Notes: generated by a model from the letters alone, not told the origin. Counted from the first letter of the stretch, positions 33,579-43,696 are shown. The stretch is DNA of 64,000 nucleotides from JAGOCV01 sp049445855 (GCF_049445855.1 NZ_JBMSDV010000002.1:620001-684000), one strand, 5' to 3'. A program made the numbers and translations.

Positions 33579-34130
33579 GTGTCGCTGCAGCAGATAGTTG
33601 AAACAACAACCCAGGGTCTGGGTTACGACCTGGTGGAGATCGAGCGCTCCGCCGGAGGCTTGCTGCGCATCACGATCGACCTGCCCTGGACGCCCGAGTC
33701 GCCGGACGGCCTCATCACGGTGGAAGACTGTGAAAAGGTCACGCGGCAACTGCAGTTCGCGCTGGAAGTCGAAGGTACCGAATACAAGCGCCTCGAGGTT
33801 TCTTCGCCGGGCATCGACCGGCCCTTGCGCAGCGAGCGCGACTTCGAGCGTTTTGCCGGCGAGGTGATCGACATCACGCTCAAGAACCCGATGGGTGAAG
33901 CAGCGGCGGGCCAGGTCAGCCCGAACCGCAAGAAATTCCGCGGCACGCTCGAGCGTGTCGAAGCCGGCTGGCAGATCGTCTGGAGCGACGAACCCGAGCC
34001 CAAGCCCGGTCAGAGAGTGAGCAAGAAAAAGGTGCCGGCACCGCTACAGGTGCTGGGTTTCGTGCTGGATGAGCTGAAGGAAGCGCGTCTGGCACCCATT
34101 GTTGATTTCAAGGGACGCAGCCGCGCCTGA
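33579..34130 (+). CDS. rimP: ribosome maturation factor RimP
   Basis: A 183-residue RimP, a 30S assembly factor. It starts with GTG; the N-terminus is LQQIVETTTQGLGYDLVEIE, followed by LRITIDLPWT, the ITVEDCEKVTRQLQFALEVE block and the conserved LEVSSPGIDRPLRSERDFER. The C-terminal SH3-like part carries a Lys/Pro-rich insert (EPEPKPGQRVSKKKVPAP), longer than in E. coli RimP. A CGGGGGT stretch about 12 nt upstream is a weak ribosome site. It heads the nusA-infB operon. Confidence 0.95.
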   Translation: MSLQQIVETTTQGLGYDLVEIERSAGGLLRITIDLPWTPESPDGLITVEDCEKVTRQLQFALEVEGTEYKRLEVSSPGIDRPLRSERDFERFAGEVIDITLKNPMGEAAAGQVSPNRKKFRGTLERVEAGWQIVWSDEPEPKPGQRVSKKKVPAPLQVLGFVLDELKEARLAPIVDFKGRSRA

Positions 34131-34169
34131 GTCTGGCAGCGTCGGCCCGTTTAGCAGGAGAGATATGAC

Positions 34170-35654
34170 ATGAATCGCGAACTGTTGATGCTTGTGGAAG
34201 CAATTTCGCGCGAGAAGAACGTGGAGCGCGACGTGGTGTTCGGCGCCGTCGAGTCCGCGCTGGCGCAGGCCACCAAGAAACTCTACACGGGCGAAGTGGA
34301 CATCCGCGTGGCGATCGATCGCGACAGCGGCAACTACGAGACCTTCCGCCGCTGGCTGGTCGTGCCTGACGACGCCGGCCTGCAGAACCCCGACGCCGAA
34401 GAACTGCTGATGGACGCGAAGGAACGCGTGGCCGACGTGGAAGAGGGCGAGTACATCGAGGAAGGCGTCGAGTCCGTGCCGATCGGCCGTATCGGCGCCA
34501 TGGCTGCCAAGCAGGTCATCCTGCAGAAGATCCGTGACGCCGAACGCGAGATGCTGCTCAACGACTTCATGTCGCGCGGCGACAAGATCTTCGTGGGCAC
34601 CGTCAAGCGCATGGACAAGGGGGACATCATCGTCGAGTCCGGCCGCGTCGAAGGCCGTCTGCGCCGTGGCGAGATGATCCCGAAGGAAAACCTTCGCAAC
34701 GGCGACCGCGTCCGCGCCATGATCATGGAAGTGGACCTGACGCTGCGCGGCGCACCGATCATCCTGTCGCGCTCGGCCCCCGAGTTCATGATCGAGCTGT
34801 TCCGCCAGGAAGTTCCCGAGATCGAACAGGGTCTGCTCGAAATCAAGAGCTGCGCGCGAGACGCCGGCAGCCGCGCCAAGATCGCAGTTCTGTCGCACGA
34901 CAAGCGCGTCGACCCCATCGGCACCTGTGTGGGCGTGCGTGGCACGCGCGTGAACGCCGTCACCAACGAGCTGGCCGGTGAGCGCGTGGACATCGTGCTG
35001 TGGAGCGAAGACCCGGCGCAGTTCGTGATCGGTGCGCTGGCGCCGGCCAACGTGTCCTCCATCGTGGTCGATGAAGAGAAGCACGCCATGGACGTGGTGG
35101 TCGACGAGGAAAACCTCGCCATCGCCATCGGCCGCGGCGGCCAGAACGTTCGCCTCGCGTCCGACCTGACCGGCTGGAAGATCAACATCATGGATGCTGC
35201 CGAGTCCGCCCAGAAGCAGGCCGACGAAAGCGAGACCATCCGCAAGGTGTTCATGGAGAAGCTGGACGTCGACCAGGAAGTGGCCGACATCCTCATCGAG
35301 GAAGGTTTCACCAGCCTGGAAGAAGTGGCCTACGTGCCGCTGCAGGAAATGCTGGAGATCGAAAGCTTCGACGAGGAAACCGTGAACGAATTGCGCGCCC
35401 GTGCCAAGGACGCGCTGCTCACCATGGAAATCGCCCGCGAAGAAAGCGTGGAGGAGGTCTCGCAGAACCTGCGTGACCTGGAAGGCCTCACGCCCGAGCT
35501 CATCGCCAGGCTGGCGGAGCAGGGTGTCAACACGCGCGACGATCTGGCCGACCTGGCCGTCGACGAACTTACCGAAATCACCGGCCAGTCTGCGGACGAG
35601 GCCAAAGCCCTGATCATGAAGGCACGCGAACACTGGTTCGCGGGTCAAGAGTAA
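34170..35654 (+). CDS. nusA: transcription termination/antitermination factor NusA
   Basis: A 494-residue NusA, matching the E. coli length. It has the N-terminal RNA-polymerase-binding domain (MNRELLMLVEAISREKNVER), an S1 domain near residues 135-200 (GTVKRMDKGDIIVESGRVEG) and KH domains around 230-345 (DPIGTCVGVRGTRVNAVTNE; IAIGRGGQNVRLASDLTGW). Two C-terminal acidic repeats are centred on VADILIEEGFTSLEEVAYVP and RLAEQGVNTRDDLADLAVDE. GGAGAGA precedes the ATG. It probably feeds back on the leader hairpin of its own operon, by analogy. Confidence 0.98.
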   Translation: MNRELLMLVEAISREKNVERDVVFGAVESALAQATKKLYTGEVDIRVAIDRDSGNYETFRRWLVVPDDAGLQNPDAEELLMDAKERVADVEEGEYIEEGVESVPIGRIGAMAAKQVILQKIRDAEREMLLNDFMSRGDKIFVGTVKRMDKGDIIVESGRVEGRLRRGEMIPKENLRNGDRVRAMIMEVDLTLRGAPIILSRSAPEFMIELFRQEVPEIEQGLLEIKSCARDAGSRAKIAVLSHDKRVDPIGTCVGVRGTRVNAVTNELAGERVDIVLWSEDPAQFVIGALAPANVSSIVVDEEKHAMDVVVDEENLAIAIGRGGQNVRLASDLTGWKINIMDAAESAQKQADESETIRKVFMEKLDVDQEVADILIEEGFTSLEEVAYVPLQEMLEIESFDEETVNELRARAKDALLTMEIAREESVEEVSQNLRDLEGLTPELIARLAEQGVNTRDDLADLAVDELTEITGQSADEAKALIMKAREHWFAGQE

Positions 35655-35678
35655 CGGTCATGGAGGGAAATACAGCAC

Positions 35679-38549
35679 ATGTCCAGTACGACCGTCTCCG
35701 AGTTTGCAACCGAACTCAAGAAATCCACCGATACGCTGCTTGAGCAGCTGAAGTCGGCCGGCGTGGCGAAGTCCGCCGCGTCCGATGCGCTGACCGATGC
35801 CGACAAGCAGAAGCTCCTGAGCTATCTGCAGGCCAGCCATGGCACGGCCTCGGGCGAGCGCAAGAAGATCACGCTCGTCAAGAAGTCCACCAGCGAAATC
35901 AAGCAGGCGGATGCCACGGGCAAGGCGCGCACCATCCAGGTGGAAGTGCGCAAGAAGCGCACGTTCATCAAGCGCGATGACAACGCCGAAGGCGCTCCCG
36001 AAGCTGCGCCCGAGCAGGAAGCCGAAGTCGCTTCCGCACCGGTGATCGACGACGCCGAACTGGCCCGTCGCGAGGAGGAGGCACGCCGCCAGGCCGAGCT
36101 GATCCGCCGCCAGGAAGAAGAGCTGGCCGAGAAGCGGCGCCTGCGCGAGGAGCAGGAGCAGCGTGAACAGGCGGAAGCCGCTGCCGCCGCAGCCGCTGCA
36201 GTGGAGGCTGCGCGTGCCGCCTCGGTTGCCGATGCCGCAGAAGCCAAGGCGCCTGACACCCGGCCTGCGGAAGCGCCCAAGGTTGACGAGACCCAGGCCC
36301 GCGAAGATGCGCGAGCCAAGGCTGTTGCCGAATCCAAGGCCCGTGCCGACGAGGAAGCCGCACGCGCCAAGGACCTGGAAGACCGTCGCAAGAAGGCCTT
36401 GGCTGAAGCCGAGGCCATCCGCGCCATGATGAATGCGCCCAAGCGCGTGCTGGTGGCCAAGAAGCCCGAGGAACCGGCCAAGCCGGCGGCTCGCGCCGAT
36501 GCCGCCAAGCCCGCCATGAAGGGCACGCTGCACAAACCGGCCGGAGCGCCCGGGGCAGGCGCGCGTCCTGCCGGTGCGCCAGGCAGCACCGCACCCGGTG
36601 CGGGCAAGGAAGTCAAGGCCGCGAAGCTCTCGTCCAGCTGGGCTGACGACCAGGCCAAGAAGAAGGAAATCAAGACGCGCGGCGACGCCTCGGGCGGCGT
36701 GGGGCGCAACAACTGGCGTGGTGGCCCGCGTGGCCGCCGCGACTCGCGCGACCGCGACGAGCAGCACTCGCAGGCAGCACCGGCGGAAGCCCGCATCATC
36801 GAAGTGCACGTGCCGGAAACCATCACGGTGGCCGAGCTCGCGCACAAGATGTCGGTCAAGGCGTCCGAGGTCATCAAGCACCTGATGAAGCTGGGCCAGA
36901 TGGTCACCATCAACCAGCCGCTAGACCAGGACACGGCCATGATCGTGGTCGAGGAAATGGGCCACAAGGCCATCGTCGCCGCGCTGGACGATCCGGAAGC
37001 GTTCACCGAAGAGGAATCTTCGGCGCACCAGGCCGAGTCGATCGCGCGTGCGCCTGTCGTCACTGTCATGGGCCACGTCGACCACGGCAAGACCTCGCTG
37101 CTGGACTACATCCGCCGCGCCAAGGTCGCTGCGGGCGAAGCTGGCGGCATCACGCAACACATCGGTGCGTACCACGTCGAAACGCCGCGCGGCATGGTGT
37201 CCTTCCTGGACACCCCGGGCCACGAGGCGTTCACCGCCATGCGTGCCCGTGGCGCGCAGGCCACCGACATCGTCATCCTGGTGGTGGCAGCCGACGACGG
37301 CGTCATGCCGCAGACGAAGGAAGCCATCAAGCACGCGAAGGCGGCTGGTGTTCCCATCGTCGTGGCCATCAACAAGATCGACAAACCCGACGCCAACCCG
37401 GACCGCGTGAAGCAGGAACTGGTGGTCGAAGAAGTCGTGCCTGAAGAATTCGGTGGCGAGTCGCCGTTCGTTCCCGTGTCCGCGAAGACCGGCCAGGGCA
37501 TCGACGACCTGCTCGAACAGGTGTTGCTGCAGGCCGAAGTGCTGGAACTCAAGGCCCCGGTGGATGCGTCCGCCAAGGGCCTGGTGATCGAAGCGCAGCT
37601 CGACAAGGGCCGCGGCCCGGTCGCCACGGTGCTGGTGCAATCCGGCACGCTGAAGGTGGGCGACGTGGTGCTGGCCGGCCAGACCTACGGCCGCGTGCGC
37701 GCGATGCTGGACGAAAACGGCAAGCCGATCAAGTCGGCGGGTCCGTCGATCCCGGTGGAAATCCAGGGCCTGACGGAGGTGCCGCAGGCTGGCGACGAAT
37801 TCATGGTGATGACCGACGAGCGCCGTGCGCGCGAAATCGCCACTTACCGCGCCGGCAAGTTCCGCAACACCAAGCTGGCCAAGCAGCAGGCCGCCAAGCT
37901 GGAGAACATGTTCGCCGACATGACGGCTGGCGAGGTCAAGACCTTGCCGATCATCGTCAAGGCCGACGTGCAGGGTTCGCAGGAGGCGCTGGGCGCTTCG
38001 CTGATGAAGCTGTCCACCGACGAGGTGAAGGTGCAGATGGTCTACTCGGCCGTCGGCGGCATCAGCGAGTCGGACATCAACCTGGCCATCGCTTCCAAGG
38101 CGCTGATCATCGGCTTCAACACGCGTGCCGATGCAGGTGCGCGCAAGCTGGCCGAAAGCAACGGTGTCGAGATCCGCTACTACAACATCATCTACGACGC
38201 CGTGGACGAGTTGAAGGCAGCGATGTCCGGCATGCTGGCGCCGGAAAAGCGCGAGGAAATCATCGGCATGGCGGAAATCCGCACCGTGTTCGTGGCGTCC
38301 AAGATCGGTACCGTCGCGGGCTGTATGGTCACTTCGGGTCACGTCACGCGCTCGTCGCACTTCCGCCTGCTGCGCGACAACGTGGTCATCTACACCGGCG
38401 AGCTCGATTCGCTCAAGCGCATGAAGGACGATGTGCGCGAGGTGAAGGAAGGCTTCGAGTGCGGTATCAAGCTCAAGAACTACAACGACATCAAGGAAGG
38501 TGATCAGCTGGAGTTCTTCGAGATCAAGGAAATCGCGCGTACGCTGTAA
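35679..38549 (+). CDS. infB: translation initiation factor IF-2
   Basis: A 956-residue IF-2. The N-terminal IF2_N segment (MSSTTVSEFATELKKSTDTL) leads into a long Glu/Ala/Arg coiled coil (about 125-255) and a Pro/Ala linker. A second IF2_N-like segment (ITVAELAHKMSVKASEVIKH) follows. The G domain starts near residue 455 with VMGHVDHGKTS (G1), then DTPGHEAF (G3), NKIDKPDAN (G4) and SAKTGQG (G5). The C-terminal domains end KEGDQLEFFEIKEIARTL. It delivers fMet-tRNA to the 30S subunit. A GGAGGG site precedes the start. Confidence 0.98.
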   Translation: MSSTTVSEFATELKKSTDTLLEQLKSAGVAKSAASDALTDADKQKLLSYLQASHGTASGERKKITLVKKSTSEIKQADATGKARTIQVEVRKKRTFIKRDDNAEGAPEAAPEQEAEVASAPVIDDAELARREEEARRQAELIRRQEEELAEKRRLREEQEQREQAEAAAAAAAAVEAARAASVADAAEAKAPDTRPAEAPKVDETQAREDARAKAVAESKARADEEAARAKDLEDRRKKALAEAEAIRAMMNAPKRVLVAKKPEEPAKPAARADAAKPAMKGTLHKPAGAPGAGARPAGAPGSTAPGAGKEVKAAKLSSSWADDQAKKKEIKTRGDASGGVGRNNWRGGPRGRRDSRDRDEQHSQAAPAEARIIEVHVPETITVAELAHKMSVKASEVIKHLMKLGQMVTINQPLDQDTAMIVVEEMGHKAIVAALDDPEAFTEEESSAHQAESIARAPVVTVMGHVDHGKTSLLDYIRRAKVAAGEAGGITQHIGAYHVETPRGMVSFLDTPGHEAFTAMRARGAQATDIVILVVAADDGVMPQTKEAIKHAKAAGVPIVVAINKIDKPDANPDRVKQELVVEEVVPEEFGGESPFVPVSAKTGQGIDDLLEQVLLQAEVLELKAPVDASAKGLVIEAQLDKGRGPVATVLVQSGTLKVGDVVLAGQTYGRVRAMLDENGKPIKSAGPSIPVEIQGLTEVPQAGDEFMVMTDERRAREIATYRAGKFRNTKLAKQQAAKLENMFADMTAGEVKTLPIIVKADVQGSQEALGASLMKLSTDEVKVQMVYSAVGGISESDINLAIASKALIIGFNTRADAGARKLAESNGVEIRYYNIIYDAVDELKAAMSGMLAPEKREEIIGMAEIRTVFVASKIGTVAGCMVTSGHVTRSSHFRLLRDNVVIYTGELDSLKRMKDDVREVKEGFECGIKLKNYNDIKEGDQLEFFEIKEIARTL

Positions 38550-38570
38550 AAGGCGGATGCAGGAACGAAC

Positions 38571-38945
38571 ATGCCCGCGAAGAAGTCCGCTGCGCCCAAC
38601 CGCAATTTCAAGGTTGCCGACCAGATCCAGCGCGATCTGACGGAACTGATTGCGCGCGAGCTCAAGGACCCGCGCGTGGGCATGGTCACGCTGCAGGCCG
38701 TCGAGGTCACGCCAGACTACGCGCACGCGAAGGTCTACTTCAGCGTGCTCGTCGGCGACCCGGCCGAGTGCGAGGAAGCGCTGAATCAGGCCGCAGGCTT
38801 CCTGCGCAACGGCCTGTTCAAGCGCCTGCACATCCACACCGTGCCCACACTGCACTTCCTGTTCGATCGCACGACCGAGCGCGCGTCCGACATGAACGCG
38901 CTGATCGCACGCGCGGTCGCCTCCCGTTCAAAAGACACGGACTGA
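38571..38945 (+). CDS. rbfA: ribosome-binding factor A
   Basis: A 124-residue RbfA, a KH-fold 30S maturation factor. FKVADQIQRDLTELIARELK and DPRVGMVTLQAVEVTPDYAH, then KVYFSVLVG and PTLHFLFDRTTERASDM, are the family signatures. A basic N-terminal stretch (MPAKKSAAPNRN) precedes the core. It lies 21 nt after infB and 3 nt before truB, the conserved operon order. Confidence 0.97.
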   Translation: MPAKKSAAPNRNFKVADQIQRDLTELIARELKDPRVGMVTLQAVEVTPDYAHAKVYFSVLVGDPAECEEALNQAAGFLRNGLFKRLHIHTVPTLHFLFDRTTERASDMNALIARAVASRSKDTD

Positions 38946-38948
38946 ACC

Positions 38949-39893
38949 ATGAGCGCACCACGAGTACGGGTCGTGAGGCGCCCCGTGCATGGGGTGCTGT
39001 TGCTGGACAAGCCGAAGGGGCTGTCCAGCAACAATGCATTGCAGAAGTGCAAATGGCTGCTGCGTGCCGAGAAGGCCGGCCACACCGGCACGCTCGACCC
39101 GCTGGCCACCGGCGTGCTGCCGCTGTGCTTTGGCGCGGCCACCAAGTTCAGCCAGATCCAGCTGGACGCCGACAAGTCCTACGAAGCCATTGCACAACTC
39201 GGCGTCACGACGGTCACGGGTGATGCCGAGGGTGAGGTATTTGAGCGCCGCGCCGTGCAATTGGCACCCGGGGCGCTTGCCGCAGCACAGGCGCGGTTTA
39301 CCGGCGCCATCCGCCAGGTACCGCCGATGTACAGCGCGCTCAAGAAGGATGGCAAGGCGCTCTACGAATACGCCCGAGCCGGCGAAGAAGTGGAGCGCGA
39401 AGCGCGTGACGTCACCATCCATTCGTTGTCGCTGCACCTCGAAACACCGGACACGCTGCGCATCTCGGTGCGTTGCAGCAAGGGAACGTACATCCGAACG
39501 CTGGGCGAAGATATCGGCCATGCGCTCGGATGCGGTGCCCACCTGACGATGCTGCGGCGCACGGGCACGGGTGGCTACACCGAGTCGCAATGCGTGACGA
39601 TCGAATCGCTCGAAGCGATGGATGAGGCTGAGCGCATGGCATTGCTGCTGCCGCCCGAGTCGCTGCTGTCCGATCACGTGCCTGTCACGCTGGACGCCGA
39701 CAATTCCGCCCGATTCCTCTCCGGCCTGCGCCGCCGTGGCAGCTGGCCCGACGCCGAGCGCGTGGCCGTGTTCGGCACTGATCCGCGCGCCCTGCTGGGC
39801 GCTGCCCATGTCAAGGCCGGCGAACTGATTCCTTCACGTCTTCTGAGTCCTCCCGAAATCCAACAGATCCTCGAAAGCAGTCTTTCATCATGA
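38949..39893 (+). CDS. truB: tRNA pseudouridine(55) synthase
   Basis: A 314-residue TruB making pseudouridine 55 in the T loop of tRNAs. The catalytic Asp is in GHTGTLDPLATGVLPL. GVLLLDKPKGLSSNNALQKC, RQVPPMYSALKKDGKALYEY and RCSKGTYIRTLGEDIGHALG are conserved blocks. The C-terminal PUA-like region ends LLSPPEIQQILESSLSS. It overlaps typA by 4 nt (ATGA). Confidence 0.97.
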   Translation: MSAPRVRVVRRPVHGVLLLDKPKGLSSNNALQKCKWLLRAEKAGHTGTLDPLATGVLPLCFGAATKFSQIQLDADKSYEAIAQLGVTTVTGDAEGEVFERRAVQLAPGALAAAQARFTGAIRQVPPMYSALKKDGKALYEYARAGEEVEREARDVTIHSLSLHLETPDTLRISVRCSKGTYIRTLGEDIGHALGCGAHLTMLRRTGTGGYTESQCVTIESLEAMDEAERMALLLPPESLLSDHVPVTLDADNSARFLSGLRRRGSWPDAERVAVFGTDPRALLGAAHVKAGELIPSRLLSPPEIQQILESSLSS

Positions 39894-41716
39894 GTAAACA
39901 GATCCGAAACATCGCCATCATTGCCCACGTCGACCATGGCAAGACCACCATGGTGGACCAGTTGCTGCGCCAGTCCGGCACCTTCGCCGACCACGAGAAG
40001 GTGGTCGACACGGTGATGGACAACAACGCCATCGAAAAGGAACGTGGCATCACGATCCTGGCCAAGAACTGCGCGGTGAGCTGGAAGGGCACGCACATCA
40101 ACATCGTCGACACCCCGGGCCACGCGGACTTTGGCGGTGAAGTGGAACGCGCGCTCTCCATGGTCGACAGCGTTCTGCTGTTGATCGATGCGCAAGAGGG
40201 CCCGATGCCGCAGACGCGCTTCGTGACCAAGAAGGCGCTGGCCCTCGGCCTGCGTCCCATCCTGGTGGTGAACAAGGTCGACAAACCGGGTGCGAACCCC
40301 GACAAGGTGGTGAACGCCGCGTTCGACCTGTTCGACAAGCTCGGTGCGACCGATGAACAACTCGACTTCCCCGTCGTCTATGCCTCGGGCATCAACGGCT
40401 GGTCTTCACTCGAGGAAGGCGCGCCGGGCGAGCAGTGGGGCCCCGACATGTCGGCGCTGTTCGACACGATCCTCAAGCACGTTCCAGCGAACTCGGGTAA
40501 CCCGGATGCGCCGCTGCAATTGCAGATCTCCGCATTGGACTTTTCGACCTTCGTCGGTCGCATCGGCGTGGGCCGCATCAGCCAGGGCACCATCAAGCCC
40601 ATGATGGATGTGCTCGTCATGGAAGGACCGGATGGCAAGAGCGTCAAGGGTCGCGTCAACCAGGTGCTGACGTTCCAGGGCCTGGACCGCATGCAGACGC
40701 CATTGGCCGGTCCCGGCGACATCGTGCTGATCAACGGCCTGGAAGACATCGGCATCGGCGTGACCGTGACCGACCCTGCCAACCCCGCGCCGCTCCCGAT
40801 GCTCAAGGTGGACGAGCCCACGCTGACCATGAACTTCTGCGTGAATACCTCGCCGCTGGCCGGCCGTGAAGGCAAGTTCGTGACCAGCCGCCAGATCTGG
40901 GACCGCCTGCAGAAGGAACTGCAACACAACGTGGCGCTGCGCGTGAACGAGACCGACGAAGAAGGTGTGTTCGAAGTGATGGGCCGTGGTGAACTGCACC
41001 TGACCATCCTGCTGGAGAACATGCGCCGTGAAGGTTACGAAATGGCTGTGTCGAAGCCGCGCGTGGTGTTCCGCACCATCGACGGCGAGAAGCACGAGCC
41101 GATCGAGCTCGTCACCGCCGACATCGAGGAGCAGCATCAGGGTGGCGTCATGCAGGCGCTGGGCGAGCGCAAGGGCGAACTCGTCAACATGGAGCCGGAC
41201 GGCCGTGGCCGCGTGCGCCTTGAATACCGCATTCCGGCACGTGGTCTGATCGGCTTCACCAACGAATTCCTGAACCTGACGCGCGGTTCCGGCCTGATCA
41301 GCAACATCTTCGACAGCTACGAGCCGCACAAGGGCGACATCGGTGGCCGCAAGAACGGCGTGCTCATCTCCATGGACGACGGTGAAATCTTCACCTACGC
41401 ACTGGGCAAGCTGGACGATCGCGGCCGCATGTTCGTGAAGGCCAACGACCCCGTGTACGAAGGCATGATCGTCGGCATCCACAGCCGCGACAACGACCTC
41501 GTGGTCAACGCGACGCGCACCAAGCAGCTGACCAACTTCCGTGTCTCGGGCAAGGAAGACGCGATCAAGATCACGCCCCCGATCGACCTCACGCTCGAAT
41601 ACGGCGTCGAATTCATCGAGGACGACGAGCTGGTCGAGATCACGCCCAAGAGCGTGCGTCTTCGCAAGCGCTTCCTGAAGGAGCACGAGCGCAAGCGCGC
41701 GAGCCGCGAGGCCTGA
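39890..41716 (+). CDS. typA: ribosome-associated GTPase TypA/BipA
   Basis: A 608-residue translational GTPase. Motifs are IIAHVDHGKTTMVDQLLRQS (G1), KERGITI (G2), DTPGHADFGGEVERAL (G3), NKVDKPGANP (G4), and the EF-G-like domains III and V. The BipA-specific C-terminal domain contains GTRTKQL-like NATRTKQLTNFRVSGKEDA. It takes part in 50S assembly and stress adaptation. Coupled by ATGA to truB, it probably ends the rimP operon. Confidence 0.97.
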   Translation: MSKQIRNIAIIAHVDHGKTTMVDQLLRQSGTFADHEKVVDTVMDNNAIEKERGITILAKNCAVSWKGTHINIVDTPGHADFGGEVERALSMVDSVLLLIDAQEGPMPQTRFVTKKALALGLRPILVVNKVDKPGANPDKVVNAAFDLFDKLGATDEQLDFPVVYASGINGWSSLEEGAPGEQWGPDMSALFDTILKHVPANSGNPDAPLQLQISALDFSTFVGRIGVGRISQGTIKPMMDVLVMEGPDGKSVKGRVNQVLTFQGLDRMQTPLAGPGDIVLINGLEDIGIGVTVTDPANPAPLPMLKVDEPTLTMNFCVNTSPLAGREGKFVTSRQIWDRLQKELQHNVALRVNETDEEGVFEVMGRGELHLTILLENMRREGYEMAVSKPRVVFRTIDGEKHEPIELVTADIEEQHQGGVMQALGERKGELVNMEPDGRGRVRLEYRIPARGLIGFTNEFLNLTRGSGLISNIFDSYEPHKGDIGGRKNGVLISMDDGEIFTYALGKLDDRGRMFVKANDPVYEGMIVGIHSRDNDLVVNATRTKQLTNFRVSGKEDAIKITPPIDLTLEYGVEFIEDDELVEITPKSVRLRKRFLKEHERKRASREA

Positions 41717-41726
41717 TCCCGGGCGC

Positions 41727-42599
41727 ATGAGACTCACGCACACCCGCGCGGTCTTCCTGATGATCGCGGTCACCCTGATGTGGTCGATCGCGGGTGTGAT
41801 CACGCGCCACCTCGAACACGCGCGCAGCTTCGAGGTGACCTTCTGGCGCGCGTTCTTCACGGCACTGTCGCTGCTCGTGATCCTGCCGGTGGCGCAGGGG
41901 CGCGAGGTGTTTACCAAGATCCGCCGCGGGGGCCCGGCCCTCTGGATCTCCGGCGTTTGCTGGTGTGTGATGTTCACGGCCTTCATGGTGGCGCTCACGC
42001 TCACAAGTGTGGCCAACGTGTTGGTCACCATGTCGGTGGGCCCGCTGTTCACGGCCCTGGTGGCGCGCATCTTCATCGGGCATAAGCTCGCGCTGCGGAC
42101 CTGGGTCGCAATCTTCGTGGCGGGCGCTGGCATCGCCTGGATGTACGGCGCGCAGGTCAGTGGCGGGCAGCTCGCAGGTACGCTGGTTGCCCTGTGCGTG
42201 CCGGTTGCAGCTGCAGTGAACTGGACCGTCGTGCAGCGCAGCCACGCGCAGGGACACGATGTCGACCTGGTGCCTGCCGTTCTGGTGGGGGCCGTATTGT
42301 GTGCGCTGGCCACGCTGCCGCTGGCCGTGCCTTTCAGCGCGACGCCGCATGACCTCGGGCTGCTGGCCATCCTCGGCCTGGTGCAGCTTGCGATTCCCTG
42401 CGTGCTCGCCGTGCGGTGCGCACGGATACTCAAGGCGCCGGAGGTGTCGCTGCTTGCCTTGCTCGAAGTGATCTTCGGCATCCTGTTCGCCTGGCTCGGT
42501 GCGGGCGAAGCCCCGGGAAGCGAGGTTCTCATTGGCGGCACGCTGGTCATCGGCGCGCTTGTTGCGAACGAGTTGCTGGGCTTGAAGGAGAGAAGCTGA
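41727..42599 (+). CDS. DMT-family (EamA) transporter
   Basis: A 290-residue inner-membrane protein with about ten hydrophobic helices in two EamA repeats. The first begins AVFLMIAVTLMWSIAGVITR, and the second begins about residue 150 (GTLVALCVPVAAAVNWTVVQ). EamA proteins export or import small metabolites; the cargo is unknown. It starts 10 nt after typA and its stop overlaps the next start (TGATG), so it can be read with either neighbour. Confidence 0.92.
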   Translation: MRLTHTRAVFLMIAVTLMWSIAGVITRHLEHARSFEVTFWRAFFTALSLLVILPVAQGREVFTKIRRGGPALWISGVCWCVMFTAFMVALTLTSVANVLVTMSVGPLFTALVARIFIGHKLALRTWVAIFVAGAGIAWMYGAQVSGGQLAGTLVALCVPVAAAVNWTVVQRSHAQGHDVDLVPAVLVGAVLCALATLPLAVPFSATPHDLGLLAILGLVQLAIPCVLAVRCARILKAPEVSLLALLEVIFGILFAWLGAGEAPGSEVLIGGTLVIGALVANELLGLKERS

Positions 42600-43696
42600 T
42601 GACATACGTCGTTCCGGAAGTCGTCTGCGAGGTCCAGGGCCGTGTCGGCCTGATCACGCTCAACCGTCCGAAGGCGCTCAATGCGCTGTCGCTGGACATG
42701 GTGCGCGCGCTGACGGCCGCCCTGCTGCAGTGGCAGGACGACCCGCAGGTGCTGGCCGTCGCCGTGCGCGGGCAGGGCAGGGAAGGACCGTTCGGCGCGT
42801 TCTGTGCAGGCGGTGACATCCGATTCTTCCATCAGGCAGCGCTCGCGGGCGATCCGCGCCTCGAAGACTTCTTCACCGAGGAATACACGCTCAACCACCT
42901 GATCCACAACTATGCGAAGCCCTATATCGCATTCATGGACGGCATCGTCATGGGGGGTGGCATGGGCATCAGCCAGGGCGCAGCGCTGCGCATCGTGACC
43001 TCTCGCACGAAGATGGCGATGCCCGAGACCAACATCGGCTTGTTTCCGGACGTCGGCGGTGGCTACTTCCTGGGCCGGTGCCCGGGTCGCGCGGGCGAGT
43101 ACCTCGCACTGACGGGCGAAGTGATCGGCGCTGACGACGCGCTGGCTTTCGGGCTGGCCGATGTGGCCATGAACGCGGAACAGTTGCCGCAAGTCTGGGC
43201 GCAGCTCGGCTCGACAGGTTTTGCCTCGAACGAAGAAGTCCTGACCTGGCTGCGTCAGCAGGCCTTGCCGGAGCAGCCGAAGACAGTTGCAGCGGCTTCT
43301 TCGATCGACCGCTACTTCGCCCTCGACTCCGTGCAGGCGATCGTCGATGCGCTCGACGCCGCGCAGGGCGACGAATGGGCTGCCCACACGGCCGCCACGC
43401 TGCGCAAACGGTCGCCGCTCATGCTGCATGTCGTGCTGGAGCAGGTGCGGCGCGCGCGGGGCATGTCGCTCGCGGATGATCTGCGCATGGAGCGCGATCT
43501 GGTGCGCAACTGCTTCCACTTGCGCCCGGGCGCGGCGAGCGAAACCGTCGAAGGTATCCGCGCGCTCGCGGTGGACAAGGACCATGCGCCCCGATGGAAT
43601 CCTCCACGCATCGAAGACGTGACACCGCAGCAGGCAATGGAATTTTTCAGGAGTCCCTGGCCCGCCCATGCGCACCCACTGCGCGGCCTGCGCTGA
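42599..43696 (+). CDS. enoyl-CoA hydratase/isomerase family, 3-hydroxyisobutyryl-CoA hydrolase-like
   Basis: A 365-residue crotonase-fold enzyme, longer than plain enoyl-CoA hydratases and similar in length to HIBYL-CoA hydrolases of valine degradation. GLITLNRPKALNALSLDMVR, FCAGGDIRFFHQAA (oxyanion hole), FMDGIVMGGGMGISQGAALR and MPETNIGLFPDVGGGYFLGR are the usual blocks; the PETxIGxxPDxGG pattern is typical of HIBYL-CoA hydrolases. The C-terminal RWNPPRIEDVTPQQAMEFF supports this subgroup. No other valine genes are nearby. Confidence 0.88.
   Translation: MTYVVPEVVCEVQGRVGLITLNRPKALNALSLDMVRALTAALLQWQDDPQVLAVAVRGQGREGPFGAFCAGGDIRFFHQAALAGDPRLEDFFTEEYTLNHLIHNYAKPYIAFMDGIVMGGGMGISQGAALRIVTSRTKMAMPETNIGLFPDVGGGYFLGRCPGRAGEYLALTGEVIGADDALAFGLADVAMNAEQLPQVWAQLGSTGFASNEEVLTWLRQQALPEQPKTVAAASSIDRYFALDSVQAIVDALDAAQGDEWAAHTAATLRKRSPLMLHVVLEQVRRARGMSLADDLRMERDLVRNCFHLRPGAASETVEGIRALAVDKDHAPRWNPPRIEDVTPQQAMEFFRSPWPAHAHPLRGLR

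Noticed and set aside
40406..43675. Very long open frame on the minus strand opposite typA and the following genes
   Set aside because: It is antisense to several well-supported genes, has no domain, and its composition (His/Arg/Val/Ala-rich) is what the complement of high-GC coding sequence produces.
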